Below are positions 42,951 to 52,237 of a stretch of 64,000 nucleotides of DNA, one piece after another. How positions within the stretch are numbered: position 1 is the first letter of the stretch; each line of letters opens with the position of its first letter. The stretch is from Parapedobacter defluvii (GTDB lineage: Bacteria > Bacteroidota > Bacteroidia > Sphingobacteriales > Sphingobacteriaceae). The DNA lies in NCBI RefSeq assembly GCF_014642075.1, contig NZ_BMIK01000018.1, forward strand, positions 1 to 64,000, written 5' to 3'. A model generated the notes under the pieces. It was not told the DNA's origin and searched no databases. It worked only from the letters and a program-made list of their open reading frames with translations. The position numbers and the translations under genes are program-made.

Positions 42951-43130
42951 ATGAACAACCACGCACGTAAACGCAACAGAGGCAACCGCCATCCAGCAAA
43001 CAGTTTCGCACTCAAATTCAGACGAAAGAAAGACACACCACGCCAACGCATCCGGCAGGTACTCCGCGCATCCATACCACTCCCCGATGTGGAAAAGATT
43101 GACCTAACGGACACACCGGAACTGCCATAA
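42951..43130 (+). CDS. Small basic protein, 59 aa, upstream of mob genes
   Basis: A short frame, strongly Arg/Lys-rich: MNNHARKRNRGNRHPANSFA, then KFRRKKDTPRQRIRQVLRAS and an acidic tail DVEKIDLTDTPELP. The basic N-terminus suggests DNA binding. It is the first reading frame of the mobilization block, 180 bases upstream of the mobC start. Minus-strand frames over the same bases are not protein-like. I know of similar short proteins upstream of mob genes in Bacteroidota elements but no assigned role. Confidence 0.5.
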   Translation: MNNHARKRNRGNRHPANSFALKFRRKKDTPRQRIRQVLRASIPLPDVEKIDLTDTPELP

Positions 43131-43189
43131 TACGCAGACCAAAAAGCAATGCACAAACAGCCTGTTCCGGCACTTGCGTTAGGGAGCGG

Positions 43190-43300
43190 TGGCCCCCCGC
43201 GTGGGGGGAGCAAGATGTATTTTTGTCCACAAAAATTCTTGCCGACCCATTGTCGGGACAGTCGCTTCGGAACTCGCAACTGTCCGGAACATCCCCCAAA
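43190..43300 (+). other. Candidate origin of transfer (oriT)
   Basis: The non-coding interval before mobC contains CCCCCC-GCGT-GGGGGG (43193-43208), CCGAC-N5-GTCGG (43242-43256) and an outer TGTCC/GGACA pair. Inverted repeats directly upstream of mobC and relaxase are the usual place of oriT. No nic site can be assigned by eye. Confidence 0.4.
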
Positions 43301-43310
43301 AGGCAATGAC

Positions 43311-43721
43311 ATGGGAAGAAAAAAAGCACATGACCAAGATGGTTTACTGAAACATTTCATCCGTACAAGGGTGGACGGAAAAACCTACCGTCGGCTTGAA
43401 AAACTGGTCAGGGAAAGTGATTGCCAAAGCATCGCCGAAGTGGCAAGGAAGATCCTCTCCAGCGAGCGGATTAATTATTTGCACCGCGACATCTCGCTCA
43501 GTGGCCCCATGGAGGAAATGGCACTGATACGCAAGGAAATCAAGGCCATCGGTATCAACATCAATCAGCAAACCCACCGTTTCCACCTCAGTGAAAACGA
43601 CAGTGAGCGGATTTTCCATCACATCAGGACGACCGACGAATACAAATGCATCGAACCCAAGATAGATAAACTCCTTGCACTCATCTCAAAACTGGCGAAG
43701 CTATGGTTGCAAAAATCATAA
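43311..43721 (+). CDS. Mobilization accessory protein (MobC/relaxosome)
   Basis: 136 residues from ATG 43311 (MGRKKAHDQDGLLKHFIRTR); the longer frame from 43149 reads through the hairpin-rich region and is less likely. The N-terminal part has a ribbon-helix-helix character (IRTRVDGKTYRRLEKLVRES) and the centre IRKEIKAIGININQQTHRFH is the hallmark of Bacteroidota MobC/BmgB-type relaxosome proteins. It binds oriT to help the relaxase. It overlaps the relaxase gene by 19 bases. Confidence 0.85.
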   Translation: MGRKKAHDQDGLLKHFIRTRVDGKTYRRLEKLVRESDCQSIAEVARKILSSERINYLHRDISLSGPMEEMALIRKEIKAIGININQQTHRFHLSENDSERIFHHIRTTDEYKCIEPKIDKLLALISKLAKLWLQKS

Positions 43722-45019
43722 GCGGAAAAGACATCGGTGGTGTGCTGCATTATAACGAGCATAAGGTAGAGGAAGGAGTGGCACGGCTCATCCTCGCAAG
43801 CGGCTTTGCGGGGGAAATAGCGGATATGGACATGCAGCAGAAAAAGCAGCGATTCGAGCATCTCACCATGCTCAACGGCAGGGTAAAAACCAATACGCTG
43901 CATATATCGCTCAATTTCGACCCCGCCGAAAAAATCAACGACGAAAAAATGCAGCAGATAGCCATCGACTACATGGAACGTATCGACTTTGGCGACCAAC
44001 CCTATATCGTCTACCGCCACCACGATGCGGCCCATCCACACATCCATATCGCCACGGTAAACATCCAGCCGAACGGAAAACGCATTGACATCCATAACAT
44101 CGGGCGTACCAAGTCGGAAGAAGCAAGGCAGGAAATCGAAGAAAAATACAAACTCGTCAAAGCGCGGGGGCGAGAGCAAGAGCAAGGTTATGGCATCAAA
44201 CCCGTGGAAATTGAAAAGGCCATTTACGGCAAATCCCAAACCAAGCGGGCCATCACCAATGTTGTGGGTGCCGTGGTGAAAGAATATAGCTTTACCAGCC
44301 TTGCCGAACTCAATGCCGCGCTCAGCCAGTACAACGTCGTGGCACACCGTGGAAATGAAAGCTCTCGCATGTACGAAAGGGGTGGCCTGCAATTCTCACT
44401 TACCGATGAAAACGGCAAACGGATAGGCATTCCCATCAAGGCCAGTGCCCTATACGGGAAACCCACCTTGGCCAATCTTGAAAAGCGATTCGAGCGCAAC
44501 GCTGAAAATCGCAAGCGACACAAAGATAGCCTTAAGCAGCACATCGACAAGGCGATGGAAAGCCACACCCAATTCACCGACCCCACGTTCATCAACGAAT
44601 TGGCAAAACAGGGCATCCATGCGGTCTTCCGGCAAAGCGAACAAGGGCAGCTATACGGCATCACCTATGTGGACAACGTAAACAAAACCATATTCAATGG
44701 CAGTGACCTTGGAAAAGAATACGGTGCCAAATCCATATCCGGCACTTTCGGCCCCAAGGACATCCCCAACGGCACGAAACAGAAACTGATCCCAAAAGCC
44801 AAGACAACATTGCCACGTCCACGCCTGGGGACGTTCCTGCACCATGTAAAAAGCCCAACCAACTATCTGAAAGCCGCACTGGAAATGAGCCGTCCGCAAA
44901 AATATGGAACGGGCGACGGTAAAGACCTACTCGAAACTCTACTTGGCAAAACCACACCCGACTATGCGCCCCGCATCCCCAAAAAGAAGAAGAAAAAGGG
45001 CAGACGAATATCCAGATAA
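43703..45019 (+). CDS. Relaxase (mobilization nuclease)
   Basis: Nicks oriT and leads single-stranded DNA into the recipient. 438 residues. The N-terminal catalytic region has MVAKIISGKDIGGVLHYNEH (candidate catalytic Tyr), HISLNFDPAEKINDEKM and the three-histidine metal site YRHHDAAHPHIHIATVNI. C-terminal helical part: NEKRFERNAENRKRHKD-like region from about residue 255 and a very basic end (PKKKKKKGRRISR). Overlap with mobC and the 18-base gap to the coupling protein indicate an operon. Confidence 0.92.
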   Translation: MVAKIISGKDIGGVLHYNEHKVEEGVARLILASGFAGEIADMDMQQKKQRFEHLTMLNGRVKTNTLHISLNFDPAEKINDEKMQQIAIDYMERIDFGDQPYIVYRHHDAAHPHIHIATVNIQPNGKRIDIHNIGRTKSEEARQEIEEKYKLVKARGREQEQGYGIKPVEIEKAIYGKSQTKRAITNVVGAVVKEYSFTSLAELNAALSQYNVVAHRGNESSRMYERGGLQFSLTDENGKRIGIPIKASALYGKPTLANLEKRFERNAENRKRHKDSLKQHIDKAMESHTQFTDPTFINELAKQGIHAVFRQSEQGQLYGITYVDNVNKTIFNGSDLGKEYGAKSISGTFGPKDIPNGTKQKLIPKAKTTLPRPRLGTFLHHVKSPTNYLKAALEMSRPQKYGTGDGKDLLETLLGKTTPDYAPRIPKKKKKKGRRISR

Positions 45020-45037
45020 CCCAAACCCCATTGAAAC

Positions 45038-47176
45038 ATGCAAACCGGAGAAGACATCCAATCCCTGCGTAAAATCGCAGACCTCAGCAGGTTAATAAGC
45101 ATAGCGGTATTGGGTATCCATACCTACCTTATCTGTTACCCCGTATTCCGGTATTGGGGATTCACAGCGGAAATAGCGGACACCCTTTTGGCAAACCTCC
45201 TCACAACGGGCCTGTTCGACGGTACGACCAAACCCAAGCTCGCAGCACTGGTTTTCCTTGCCATATCCCTATTGGGTATAAAAGGCCGCAAAGATGAAAA
45301 AGTCGGTTGGCGTGGCATCGCCGTCCATATCGCCATTGGCGTGGTGTGCTACTTCGCCAGCGTCCTCACATTGCGCCTACCTTTCCAAGCCGATACCCTT
45401 GCCGTTTGCTATATCGGTACCGTTGCAACGGGCTACCTACTCACGCTCGTGGGCGGCACCCACCTATCCCGTCTTGTCAAATTCGCCCTGCAAAACGACC
45501 CGTTCAATACGGACAATGAAACCTTCCCGCAGGAAGAAAAACTGCTGGAAAACGAATACTCCATAAATCTTCCGGCCAAGTACAGTCTCAAAGGCAAGTT
45601 ACGCGACAGTTGGCTAAATTTTATCAACCCATTTCGCGGCCTTCTCGTGATCGGGACCCCCGGTGCAGGAAAATCATATTTCGTGATACGCCATATCATC
45701 GACCAGCACATACGCAAAGGGTTTACGATGTTCGTCTACGATTTCAAGTATCCAGACCTCACACGCATTACCTATAACAAGCTACTGCAATACCGGAAGA
45801 AATATCACGTAACCCCAAAATTCTACATCGTTAACTTTGACAACCTGAACCAAACACACCGATGCAACCCACTCGACCCACAGAGCATGACAGACATCAC
45901 CGATGCCACCGAAGCCAGCCGGACGATCATGCTCGGCCTCAACAGGTCCTGGTCGACCAAAATCGGGGATTTTTTCGTGGAATCACCAATCAATTTCCTG
46001 ACCGCCATCATCTGGTACCTGCGGAAATACAAGGACGGCATATACTGCACACTGCCGCACGCACTGGAACTGATGCAGGTTGACTACGACCCGCTTTTTG
46101 CGGTACTAAGCCGGCAAGAAGAAATAAAGGCTTTAATCAGTCCCTTTTTGCTGGCCTACCAAAATCAGGCAAAAGAGCAACTTGAGGGGCAGATTGCGTC
46201 GGCCAAAATCGGACTTGGACGTTTGTCCTCACCCCAATTGTATTGGGTATTGAGCGGCAATGATTTCACGCTCGACATCAACAATCCCAAATCCCCCAAA
46301 ATCCTTTGCCTTGGCAACAACCCCCAAAAAATACAGATTTACGGGGCGGTGTTGTCGTTGTATGTTTCCCGCATGTTTAAGCTGGTGAACAGGAAAGACC
46401 AGCAGAAATGTTCCCTATTGTTCGACGAATTTCCCACGATTTACGTGGGCGGCACGTCGGGTTCGGGCATCGACGGACTTCTGGCCACTGCAAGGTCAAA
46501 TTTAGCCGCAATCACCCTGGCAGTCCAGAATCAGGAACAGGTAAAGCGGGATTACGGCAGGGAAACAGCCGATGTCATATTCAGTGTAGTCGGCAACATC
46601 ATCAGTGGCCAAGCCACCGGAGAGACGGCAAAGTCGCTTTCAGAAACGTTCGGCAAAATCGCACAGGAGCGTACCAGCAGTACCCTGAGCAGCAGCGATA
46701 CCACATTCACCAAATCCACGCAGTTGGACTATGCCATCCCCGCATCCAAAATATCGACGCTTTCTTCCGGTACGTTCGTAGGCATGGTGGCCGACAATCC
46801 CGAAGAAAAGATTCCCCAAAAGATATTCCATGCCGAAATACAAAACGACCATGCCGCCATTGCAGCGGAAGAAGCGGCTTACAGACCTATCCCAAAGGTT
46901 GCTTCCATCACGGAAGAAGACGTGCGGGAAAATTACCTCAAAATCAAGCATGACATACAAAGCTTGATGGTAGATGAATTACAAAAAATCGAAGCGGAAA
47001 TGGAAACCGCAGAAAATGGTGAGAAACTTACGCCAGCACCCCAACAGAAAAAAAGAAGGAAACGCAGTGCGAAAACGCCAGCCACCGGAAGCGGTAGGCA
47101 ACGCCCGTCGATACCGCGTCAAAGCAAAAAGAACACCGGAAAGCGGAATACAAACAGTCGTCCCACATCCATGTGA
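45038..47176 (+). CDS. Type IV coupling protein (conjugation ATPase)
   Basis: Connects the relaxosome to a type IV secretion channel. 712 residues. The N-terminus has several membrane helices (about residues 10-140), then the ATPase domain with Walker A VIGTPGAGKSYFV (about residue 205), KYPDLTR, and Walker B SLLFDEFPTIYVGG (about residue 470) followed by TraG/TraD-type VQNQEQVKRDYG. The C-terminus is Lys/Arg-rich and disordered. Since no VirB-type transfer genes are present in the window, the element is mobilizable, using the transfer channel of another conjugative element. Confidence 0.9.
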   Translation: MQTGEDIQSLRKIADLSRLISIAVLGIHTYLICYPVFRYWGFTAEIADTLLANLLTTGLFDGTTKPKLAALVFLAISLLGIKGRKDEKVGWRGIAVHIAIGVVCYFASVLTLRLPFQADTLAVCYIGTVATGYLLTLVGGTHLSRLVKFALQNDPFNTDNETFPQEEKLLENEYSINLPAKYSLKGKLRDSWLNFINPFRGLLVIGTPGAGKSYFVIRHIIDQHIRKGFTMFVYDFKYPDLTRITYNKLLQYRKKYHVTPKFYIVNFDNLNQTHRCNPLDPQSMTDITDATEASRTIMLGLNRSWSTKIGDFFVESPINFLTAIIWYLRKYKDGIYCTLPHALELMQVDYDPLFAVLSRQEEIKALISPFLLAYQNQAKEQLEGQIASAKIGLGRLSSPQLYWVLSGNDFTLDINNPKSPKILCLGNNPQKIQIYGAVLSLYVSRMFKLVNRKDQQKCSLLFDEFPTIYVGGTSGSGIDGLLATARSNLAAITLAVQNQEQVKRDYGRETADVIFSVVGNIISGQATGETAKSLSETFGKIAQERTSSTLSSSDTTFTKSTQLDYAIPASKISTLSSGTFVGMVADNPEEKIPQKIFHAEIQNDHAAIAAEEAAYRPIPKVASITEEDVRENYLKIKHDIQSLMVDELQKIEAEMETAENGEKLTPAPQQKKRRKRSAKTPATGSGRQRPSIPRQSKKNTGKRNTNSRPTSM

Positions 47177-47221
47177 AAACAATCAAATTACATGTCGCTA
47201 TTTTTTTAGAGATATTCCGAT

Positions 47222-49162
47222 TTACTTCACCCGTTTCAGCCTGCCCTTTCCGGTCTGATTGGGAACCATCAGCGGTACCCTTTCCACGGTCACAAAACTG
47301 GAATCCAGTCCGAACCCTTTTTCTTCGGAAAGGCTGAAGGTCCGCAACATGCTGTATCCATCGAGTACGATGCGTTCCGGAAAGTTGAATTCCGAGGATC
47401 CGGACAGCACACGCTCCAGTACCACGAACCGGAAATCTCCGTCCAGTTTGTGTCGGCGTAGCGTCTCAAAATTACTCTTAATATCCGCTTCGCCGTTTTC
47501 GACAAGATTCTCCACGACTTCACGGAATAATATACTGATGCGCTGTTCGTCACGGAAACCCAGCCGGAAATCGATCCGGATCACCTTACCCGGAACCAAG
47601 TGGGTCACTTCATATTCACCCGTGTAGGGCGAATCCGTCACATCGACATGTACCAGCCAGTACACATCCGCCCGTTTGGGCTTTTTCCGGATGATGGAAT
47701 AGATGATACTTTCCTCGATCTCTGACTCGAAATTTGCACTGGTGAGGTAGACGAGTTGGGAGGCGTAAAGCGGGATGGAGGTATCCCCGCCGATTTCGGA
47801 GATGATCGGGAGGTATTTCCCGATATCCACGAACCGGGTATGCCGGTTCTTGATCTTCCGTGCCCACCACCAGCACAGCATCACCGTGAACACCACGGCC
47901 GTAATCAGCAGGGTGAGCCAGCCACCGTGTGAGAATTTCGATACATTGCCCACGAAAAAGACAATCTCGATGAGCAGATAGACTACGAGGAAGCCGAAAG
48001 CTAGGACCTTTGACACACGTCGCTGCAGAAGGAAAACCGTCATCATTAAGGTGGTAACAATGAAGCTGATATTGATGGCCAGTCCGTATGCGGCTTCCAT
48101 GCGGGCCGATTCACGGAATACCAGGATGACCAGTACACAGCCCATCAGCAGTATCCAGTTCGCCGACGGTACATACAATTGACCTTTCAGCATGTTGGGA
48201 TGCACAATCCGCACTTTGGGCCAAAGGTTCAGCCGCACGGCCTCGGATACCAGCGTGAACGCGCCGGAAATCATGGCTTGGCTGGCAATGACGGCGGCTA
48301 TGGTGGCGGTGGAAATACCGTAGGGCAAGAACCATGCAGGCATCACCGCATAAAACGGATTGCTGCCGTCAAGTATGCCGCCTTCGTGGCCGAGCAGCCA
48401 GGCACCCTGCCCGAAATAGTTAAGCAGCAGGCAGGCTTTCACGAATATCCAGGAGATACGGATGTTTTTCAGGCCGCAGTGGCCGAGGTCGGAATACAGT
48501 GCTTCAGCGCCGGTGGTGCAGAGAAATACCGCACCGATGATCAGCAGCGCATTGGGATGGGTTGCAATCGTCTGTATGGCATAATGCGGGCTTATTGCCC
48601 TTAATACCGAAAAATCACCCGCGAGATGGGCTAGGCCCAACACGGCCAGCATCGAAAACCAGAGCAACATGATCGGTCCGAACAGCCGGCCGACAATGGC
48701 GGTACCGAAACGCTGCAGGGAAAATAGCGCAAGGACGATAACCAGAACGATGGGCACGGTCTGCAGGTGGGGAAAAAAAATATCCAGCCCCTCAATGGCC
48801 GAGGATATCGTGATCGCTGGTGTAATCATTCCGTCAGCCAATAGGGCAGCACCCCCGAGCATAGCCGGGAAAACGACCCAAAGCCCCCGTTTCCGTACCA
48901 ACGAGAACAGCGAAAGAATGCCCCCTTCACCCTTGTTATCGGCACGGAGGGTAATGATAACATATTTGATGGTGGTCTGCAATGTCAATGTCCAGAAGAT
49001 ACAGGACAATCCTCCGTATACCAAGTCAGCACTGATCGCTTCCTGCCCGACGATTGCCTTGAAAACGTAAAGCGGTGAGGTACCGATGTCACCATAGATG
49101 ATACCCAGTGCCACAAGCAGCCCTGCTGCCGTGAGTGGGTGGGTGTGTGAATGTTGTCTCAT
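47222..49162 (-). CDS. kup: Potassium transporter Kup
   Basis: A low-affinity potassium/proton symporter in the inner membrane. 646 residues. 12 hydrophobic helices fill the first 430 residues; landmarks are AAGLLVALGIIYGDIGTSPLYVFKAI (quoted in part: GIIYGDIGTSPLYVFKA), YVIITLRADNKGEGGILSLF and LFCTTGAEALYSDLGHCG-like region at about residue 210. A C-terminal cytoplasmic domain of about 200 residues is present. It is transcribed away from kdpDE, toward the mobile element, and forms the left edge of the potassium island. Confidence 0.95.
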   Translation of the reverse strand: MRQHSHTHPLTAAGLLVALGIIYGDIGTSPLYVFKAIVGQEAISADLVYGGLSCIFWTLTLQTTIKYVIITLRADNKGEGGILSLFSLVRKRGLWVVFPAMLGGAALLADGMITPAITISSAIEGLDIFFPHLQTVPIVLVIVLALFSLQRFGTAIVGRLFGPIMLLWFSMLAVLGLAHLAGDFSVLRAISPHYAIQTIATHPNALLIIGAVFLCTTGAEALYSDLGHCGLKNIRISWIFVKACLLLNYFGQGAWLLGHEGGILDGSNPFYAVMPAWFLPYGISTATIAAVIASQAMISGAFTLVSEAVRLNLWPKVRIVHPNMLKGQLYVPSANWILLMGCVLVILVFRESARMEAAYGLAINISFIVTTLMMTVFLLQRRVSKVLAFGFLVVYLLIEIVFFVGNVSKFSHGGWLTLLITAVVFTVMLCWWWARKIKNRHTRFVDIGKYLPIISEIGGDTSIPLYASQLVYLTSANFESEIEESIIYSIIRKKPKRADVYWLVHVDVTDSPYTGEYEVTHLVPGKVIRIDFRLGFRDEQRISILFREVVENLVENGEADIKSNFETLRRHKLDGDFRFVVLERVLSGSSEFNFPERIVLDGYSMLRTFSLSEEKGFGLDSSFVTVERVPLMVPNQTGKGRLKRVK

Positions 49163-49189
49163 GATGCCTGATAAGAATCCCTATGTGGT

Positions 49190-49867
49190 TTATTGAAAGC
49201 GATAACCGACGCCGCTTTCGGTAATGATATGGGCCGGGCGGTTCGGGTCATCTTCGATCTTCTTCCTGATCTGGGCGATGAATACCCGTAAATATTGGGT
49301 TTCCGATTGGAAACTGACGCCCCATACCTCTTTCAGCAGGAACTGGTGCGTGAGCACCCGCCCCTCGTTGCGGGCGAGCAGCGCCAGCAGGTTGTATTCC
49401 GTCGATGTAAGTTTCAGGATTTCATCCCCCCGCCTGACGACCCTTGCCATGAGGTCAATTTCCAGGTTTCCCGTCTCGACGGTCTGGACCACGACGCTTG
49501 AATCGCTGTGACGGATGGCGGAGCGCAGCCTGGCCAGCAGCTCCCCCACACGGAATGGTTTCGTCAGGTAGTCGTTTGCCCCGTTTTCCAGTGCGCTGAC
49601 GATATCGTTTTCACTGTTCTGTACGGATAGGATCACAATGGCCTTGTTATACCATTCACGGAGCTGCCGTAGTACCTCATGGCCGCTCATGTCCGGCAAT
49701 CCGAGATCCAGCACGATCGCATCCGGAAAGTGGCTGGAAGCCAGCAGTAATCCTTCTTTTCCGGATTCGGCGTGCCTGACGGTATATCCCTTGCTGGAAA
49801 GGTTGATTTCCAGTAGCTTCCGTATCTGGGGTTCATCGTCGATGATCAGTACCGTCGGTTTGTTCAT
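49190..49867 (-). CDS. kdpE: Response regulator KdpE
   Basis: OmpR-family regulator of the kdp genes. 225 residues from ATG 49867 (MNKPTVLIIDDEPQIRKLL); the upstream in-frame codons to 50011 are part of the preceding kinase gene and are rejected. Receiver: DDEP at 10-13, the phosphorylated Asp in DAIVLDLGLPDMSG, Thr/Lys in VILSVQ...LTKPF. C-terminal winged helix: VVRRGDEILKLTSTEYNLLA and LKEVWG, with VGYRFQ at the end. It is 4 bases after the kinase gene and with it forms the split KdpDE pair. Confidence 0.93.
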   Translation of the reverse strand: MNKPTVLIIDDEPQIRKLLEINLSSKGYTVRHAESGKEGLLLASSHFPDAIVLDLGLPDMSGHEVLRQLREWYNKAIVILSVQNSENDIVSALENGANDYLTKPFRVGELLARLRSAIRHSDSSVVVQTVETGNLEIDLMARVVRRGDEILKLTSTEYNLLALLARNEGRVLTHQFLLKEVWGVSFQSETQYLRVFIAQIRKKIEDDPNRPAHIITESGVGYRFQ

Positions 49868-49871
49868 GGGC

Positions 49872-50933
49872 TTATATCTGTAATCTGGAGACCTCGGCCG
49901 GAAGGATAATACGGAACAATGCACCGCCTTGGGCCTGATTGGCCACACAAACAGTGCCGCCGTGGGCTTCCACGAAACCTTTGGCGATGGATAGCCCCAA
50001 TCCGGAACCACCCGTTCCGGAATTGGGAAGCCGGTAAAACTTCTCGAATACGTGGCTTATTTCCGGTTCGGGGATGCCCCGCCCGCTATCCAGCACATCG
50101 ATCAACAGGTTATTTTCTTTATTATAAGTGGTCACTATTTCAATTGGCGTCTGTTTCGGGGTGTATCGGGTAGCATTGTGCACCAATGCATACACGGCCG
50201 TTTCAATTAATCCCCCGTCCAGCTTCACCAACGGCAGGGATTCATCCGGTTCAAAACGGATACGGATGGTATCTGTGGCAGGAAGTTTCTGGATGACCAT
50301 AAAGATCAGTTCATTGACATCGCACCAATCCCGCTTCAGTTTCAGCGTGCCCGTTTCCAGCCTGCTCATGTTCATCAGGTTTTCCACTTGGTTATTGAGC
50401 CGGTTACCCGCGATTTCCATTTCAGCCAGAATTTCCATCCGCTGTTGGGAGCCGATTTCCGGATCGATTTCCTTCAGGGTGTCGACGCTTCCGATAATCG
50501 TTGCGATGGGAGTTTTCAGTTCGTGGGAAAGCGAGTTGAGCAGCGTATTATAGAGTTTGATGGTCTTTTCCTTTTCTTCCCGGTCGCGTATTTTTTTTTC
50601 CTGTTTCCGCAGCCGGTTCGTGAGTACGGCATTGACCAGCGCGATAAACAGGTAAATGAAAAACAGGAGTACGCTTTCCGTATCCCGGATTTTATAATCC
50701 GGAACAGGCTCGATGAAAAAGATATTGAGTAGTAGAGCACTCAACAGCGCAGCAGCAAGTACAGGCAGGATATCAAACAGTACAGCCAATACGGACACCG
50801 CGGCGAGGAGGATCAGCGCCACCGCCCATTGATCGATGGAATCGCCGAGCATGTAACAACCCAGCGCCAGAAAGGCAATCGATGCCGTGCCGATCAAAAA
50901 TTGCCAAAAGGGATGGATTTTCACCGTGGTCAA
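49872..50933 (-). CDS. kdpD: Histidine kinase: C-terminal half of KdpD
   Basis: 353 residues. Four membrane helices in the first 110 residues (IGTASIAFLALGCYML, ALILLAAVSVLAVLFDILPV, ALLSALLLNIFF, LLFFIYLFIALVNAVL) make the KdpD-type (DUF4118) membrane domain, followed by HisKA with SLSHELKTPIATIIGSVDTL and HATPase motifs (HNATRY, DSGRGIPE, GTGGSGLGLSIAKGF). The N-terminal KdpD sensor domain, normally fused in front, is missing; a separate protein of that kind begins at 63509. So KdpD is split in two genes, as often seen in Bacteroidota. Confidence 0.9.
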   Translation of the reverse strand: MTTVKIHPFWQFLIGTASIAFLALGCYMLGDSIDQWAVALILLAAVSVLAVLFDILPVLAAALLSALLLNIFFIEPVPDYKIRDTESVLLFFIYLFIALVNAVLTNRLRKQEKKIRDREEKEKTIKLYNTLLNSLSHELKTPIATIIGSVDTLKEIDPEIGSQQRMEILAEMEIAGNRLNNQVENLMNMSRLETGTLKLKRDWCDVNELIFMVIQKLPATDTIRIRFEPDESLPLVKLDGGLIETAVYALVHNATRYTPKQTPIEIVTTYNKENNLLIDVLDSGRGIPEPEISHVFEKFYRLPNSGTGGSGLGLSIAKGFVEAHGGTVCVANQAQGGALFRIILPAEVSRLQI

Positions 50934-51037
50934 ATCAGGGGTTATGTTGCCGCAAAGTTAGGAACTCAGGTATAAAGATTTTATAAAGAAATCAGCGAAA
51001 TCCTGCTTTTGCCTGTTCGATTCGGTAATTTAGCCCC

Positions 51038-52237
51038 ATGAACCCGATCATCAATTTACGTCCATTCCGTGAATTCCTCAAATCCGGCTCCGCCGGGGGA
51101 ATCATCCTTCTGTGCTGCGTCATTGTTTCGTTGGTGGTGGCCAATTCGCCTTTGGGTGTACATTTTGAACGTTTCCTGACGGGTGAATGGGGTATTCATA
51201 CCGAACAGCTCCACCTACGATATTCCGTGTTGCTATGGATCAACGACGGGCTGATGGCCATTTTTTTCCTGATGGTAGGCCTGGAAATCAAGCGGGAATT
51301 GGTAGAGGGTGAACTGTCCTCGCCCAAAAAGGCGGCACTGCCCATTCTGGCAGCGATCGGTGGTGTCCTGGTTCCCGCCACGATCTATACACTTTTCAAT
51401 TCCGGCACACCGACAGCGGCCGGCTGGGGCATACCGATGGCGACGGATATCGCATTTGCTTTGGCGATCATCACCATGCTCGGAAAGAAAGTACCGGCTT
51501 CCCTGAAGATTTTTCTGGCCGCATTGGCGATCGTGGATGACCTGGTGGCAATACTGGTCATCGCGGTTTTCTATACCTCCGAATTGCATTTCACCTACCT
51601 GCTCTATGCCGTGGGCTTATTCGCACTGTTACTGCTATTCAACCGGCTCGGCGTGAAACGCATCTATCTATACCTGATACCGGGCCTTTTTATCTGGTAC
51701 TTCGTACACCATTCCGGCATACATGCCACGATAGCGGGCGTGCTGGTCGCGATGACGCTCCCTACAACCCCAGATGCTAAGGAGTCGCCCCTTGAAAAGC
51801 TGGAACACCTGCTGGTCAAGCCGGTGAATTTCGTCATCATGCCCATTTTTGCCCTTGCAAACACCAATATCAGGTTTCAGGAAGAAATGTTCCATGGGCT
51901 GTTTACGCCACTTGGGCTGGGCATCATACTGGGCCTCGCCATCGGTAAACCCGTGGGCATAACCGTTATTTCCTGGCTTGCGGTCAAACTGCGGCTATGT
52001 ACCATGCCCGAAAAAGCAACATGGTCACATATTATCGGCGTCGGGTTTTTGGCGGGTATAGGCTTCACAATGTCCATCTTCATCGCGCTCCTTTCTTTTA
52101 CCGGGCAGGAATTGCTGATGGCTGAGGCAAAATTTTCTGTGTTGGTAGCCTCATTCTTATCGGGAATTCTAGGCGCCTTATTGTTATCGCGCATTGCAAG
52201 AAAACACCGGATAAGCTCGAATGAACCACTTAGCTAG
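51038..52237 (+). CDS. nhaA: Na+/H+ antiporter NhaA
   Basis: Exports sodium in exchange for protons and helps with salt and pH homeostasis. 399 residues, 12 membrane helices. Signature: the paired aspartates in LAIVDDLVAILVIAVFYT (about residue 165), GLEIKRELVEGELSSPKKAA, and the assembly-helix region ATDIAFALAIITMLGKKVPA. It is divergent from kdpDE across 100 bases. The next gene overlaps its end by 17 bases, suggesting co-expression of nhaA, hydrolase and universal stress protein. Confidence 0.96.
   Translation: MNPIINLRPFREFLKSGSAGGIILLCCVIVSLVVANSPLGVHFERFLTGEWGIHTEQLHLRYSVLLWINDGLMAIFFLMVGLEIKRELVEGELSSPKKAALPILAAIGGVLVPATIYTLFNSGTPTAAGWGIPMATDIAFALAIITMLGKKVPASLKIFLAALAIVDDLVAILVIAVFYTSELHFTYLLYAVGLFALLLLFNRLGVKRIYLYLIPGLFIWYFVHHSGIHATIAGVLVAMTLPTTPDAKESPLEKLEHLLVKPVNFVIMPIFALANTNIRFQEEMFHGLFTPLGLGIILGLAIGKPVGITVISWLAVKLRLCTMPEKATWSHIIGVGFLAGIGFTMSIFIALLSFTGQELLMAEAKFSVLVASFLSGILGALLLSRIARKHRISSNEPLS

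Noticed and set aside
43149-43310. N-terminal extension of the MobC-like protein
   Set aside because: It runs through the hairpin-rich candidate oriT and has no protein-like pattern; the ATG at 43311 is followed by a normal relaxosome protein.
42807-43360. Several minus-strand frames before mobC
   Set aside because: They are cysteine- and serine-rich shadows of the small basic protein and of mobC, with no domain features.
47177-47221. A right-hand att copy of the tRNA-Pro 3' end
   Set aside because: No match to the 20 bases of the tRNA-Pro 3' end was found in the gap or further right.
49868-50011. N-terminal extension of KdpE from 50011
   Set aside because: The codons overlap the end of the kinase gene and precede a standard receiver-domain start at 49867.
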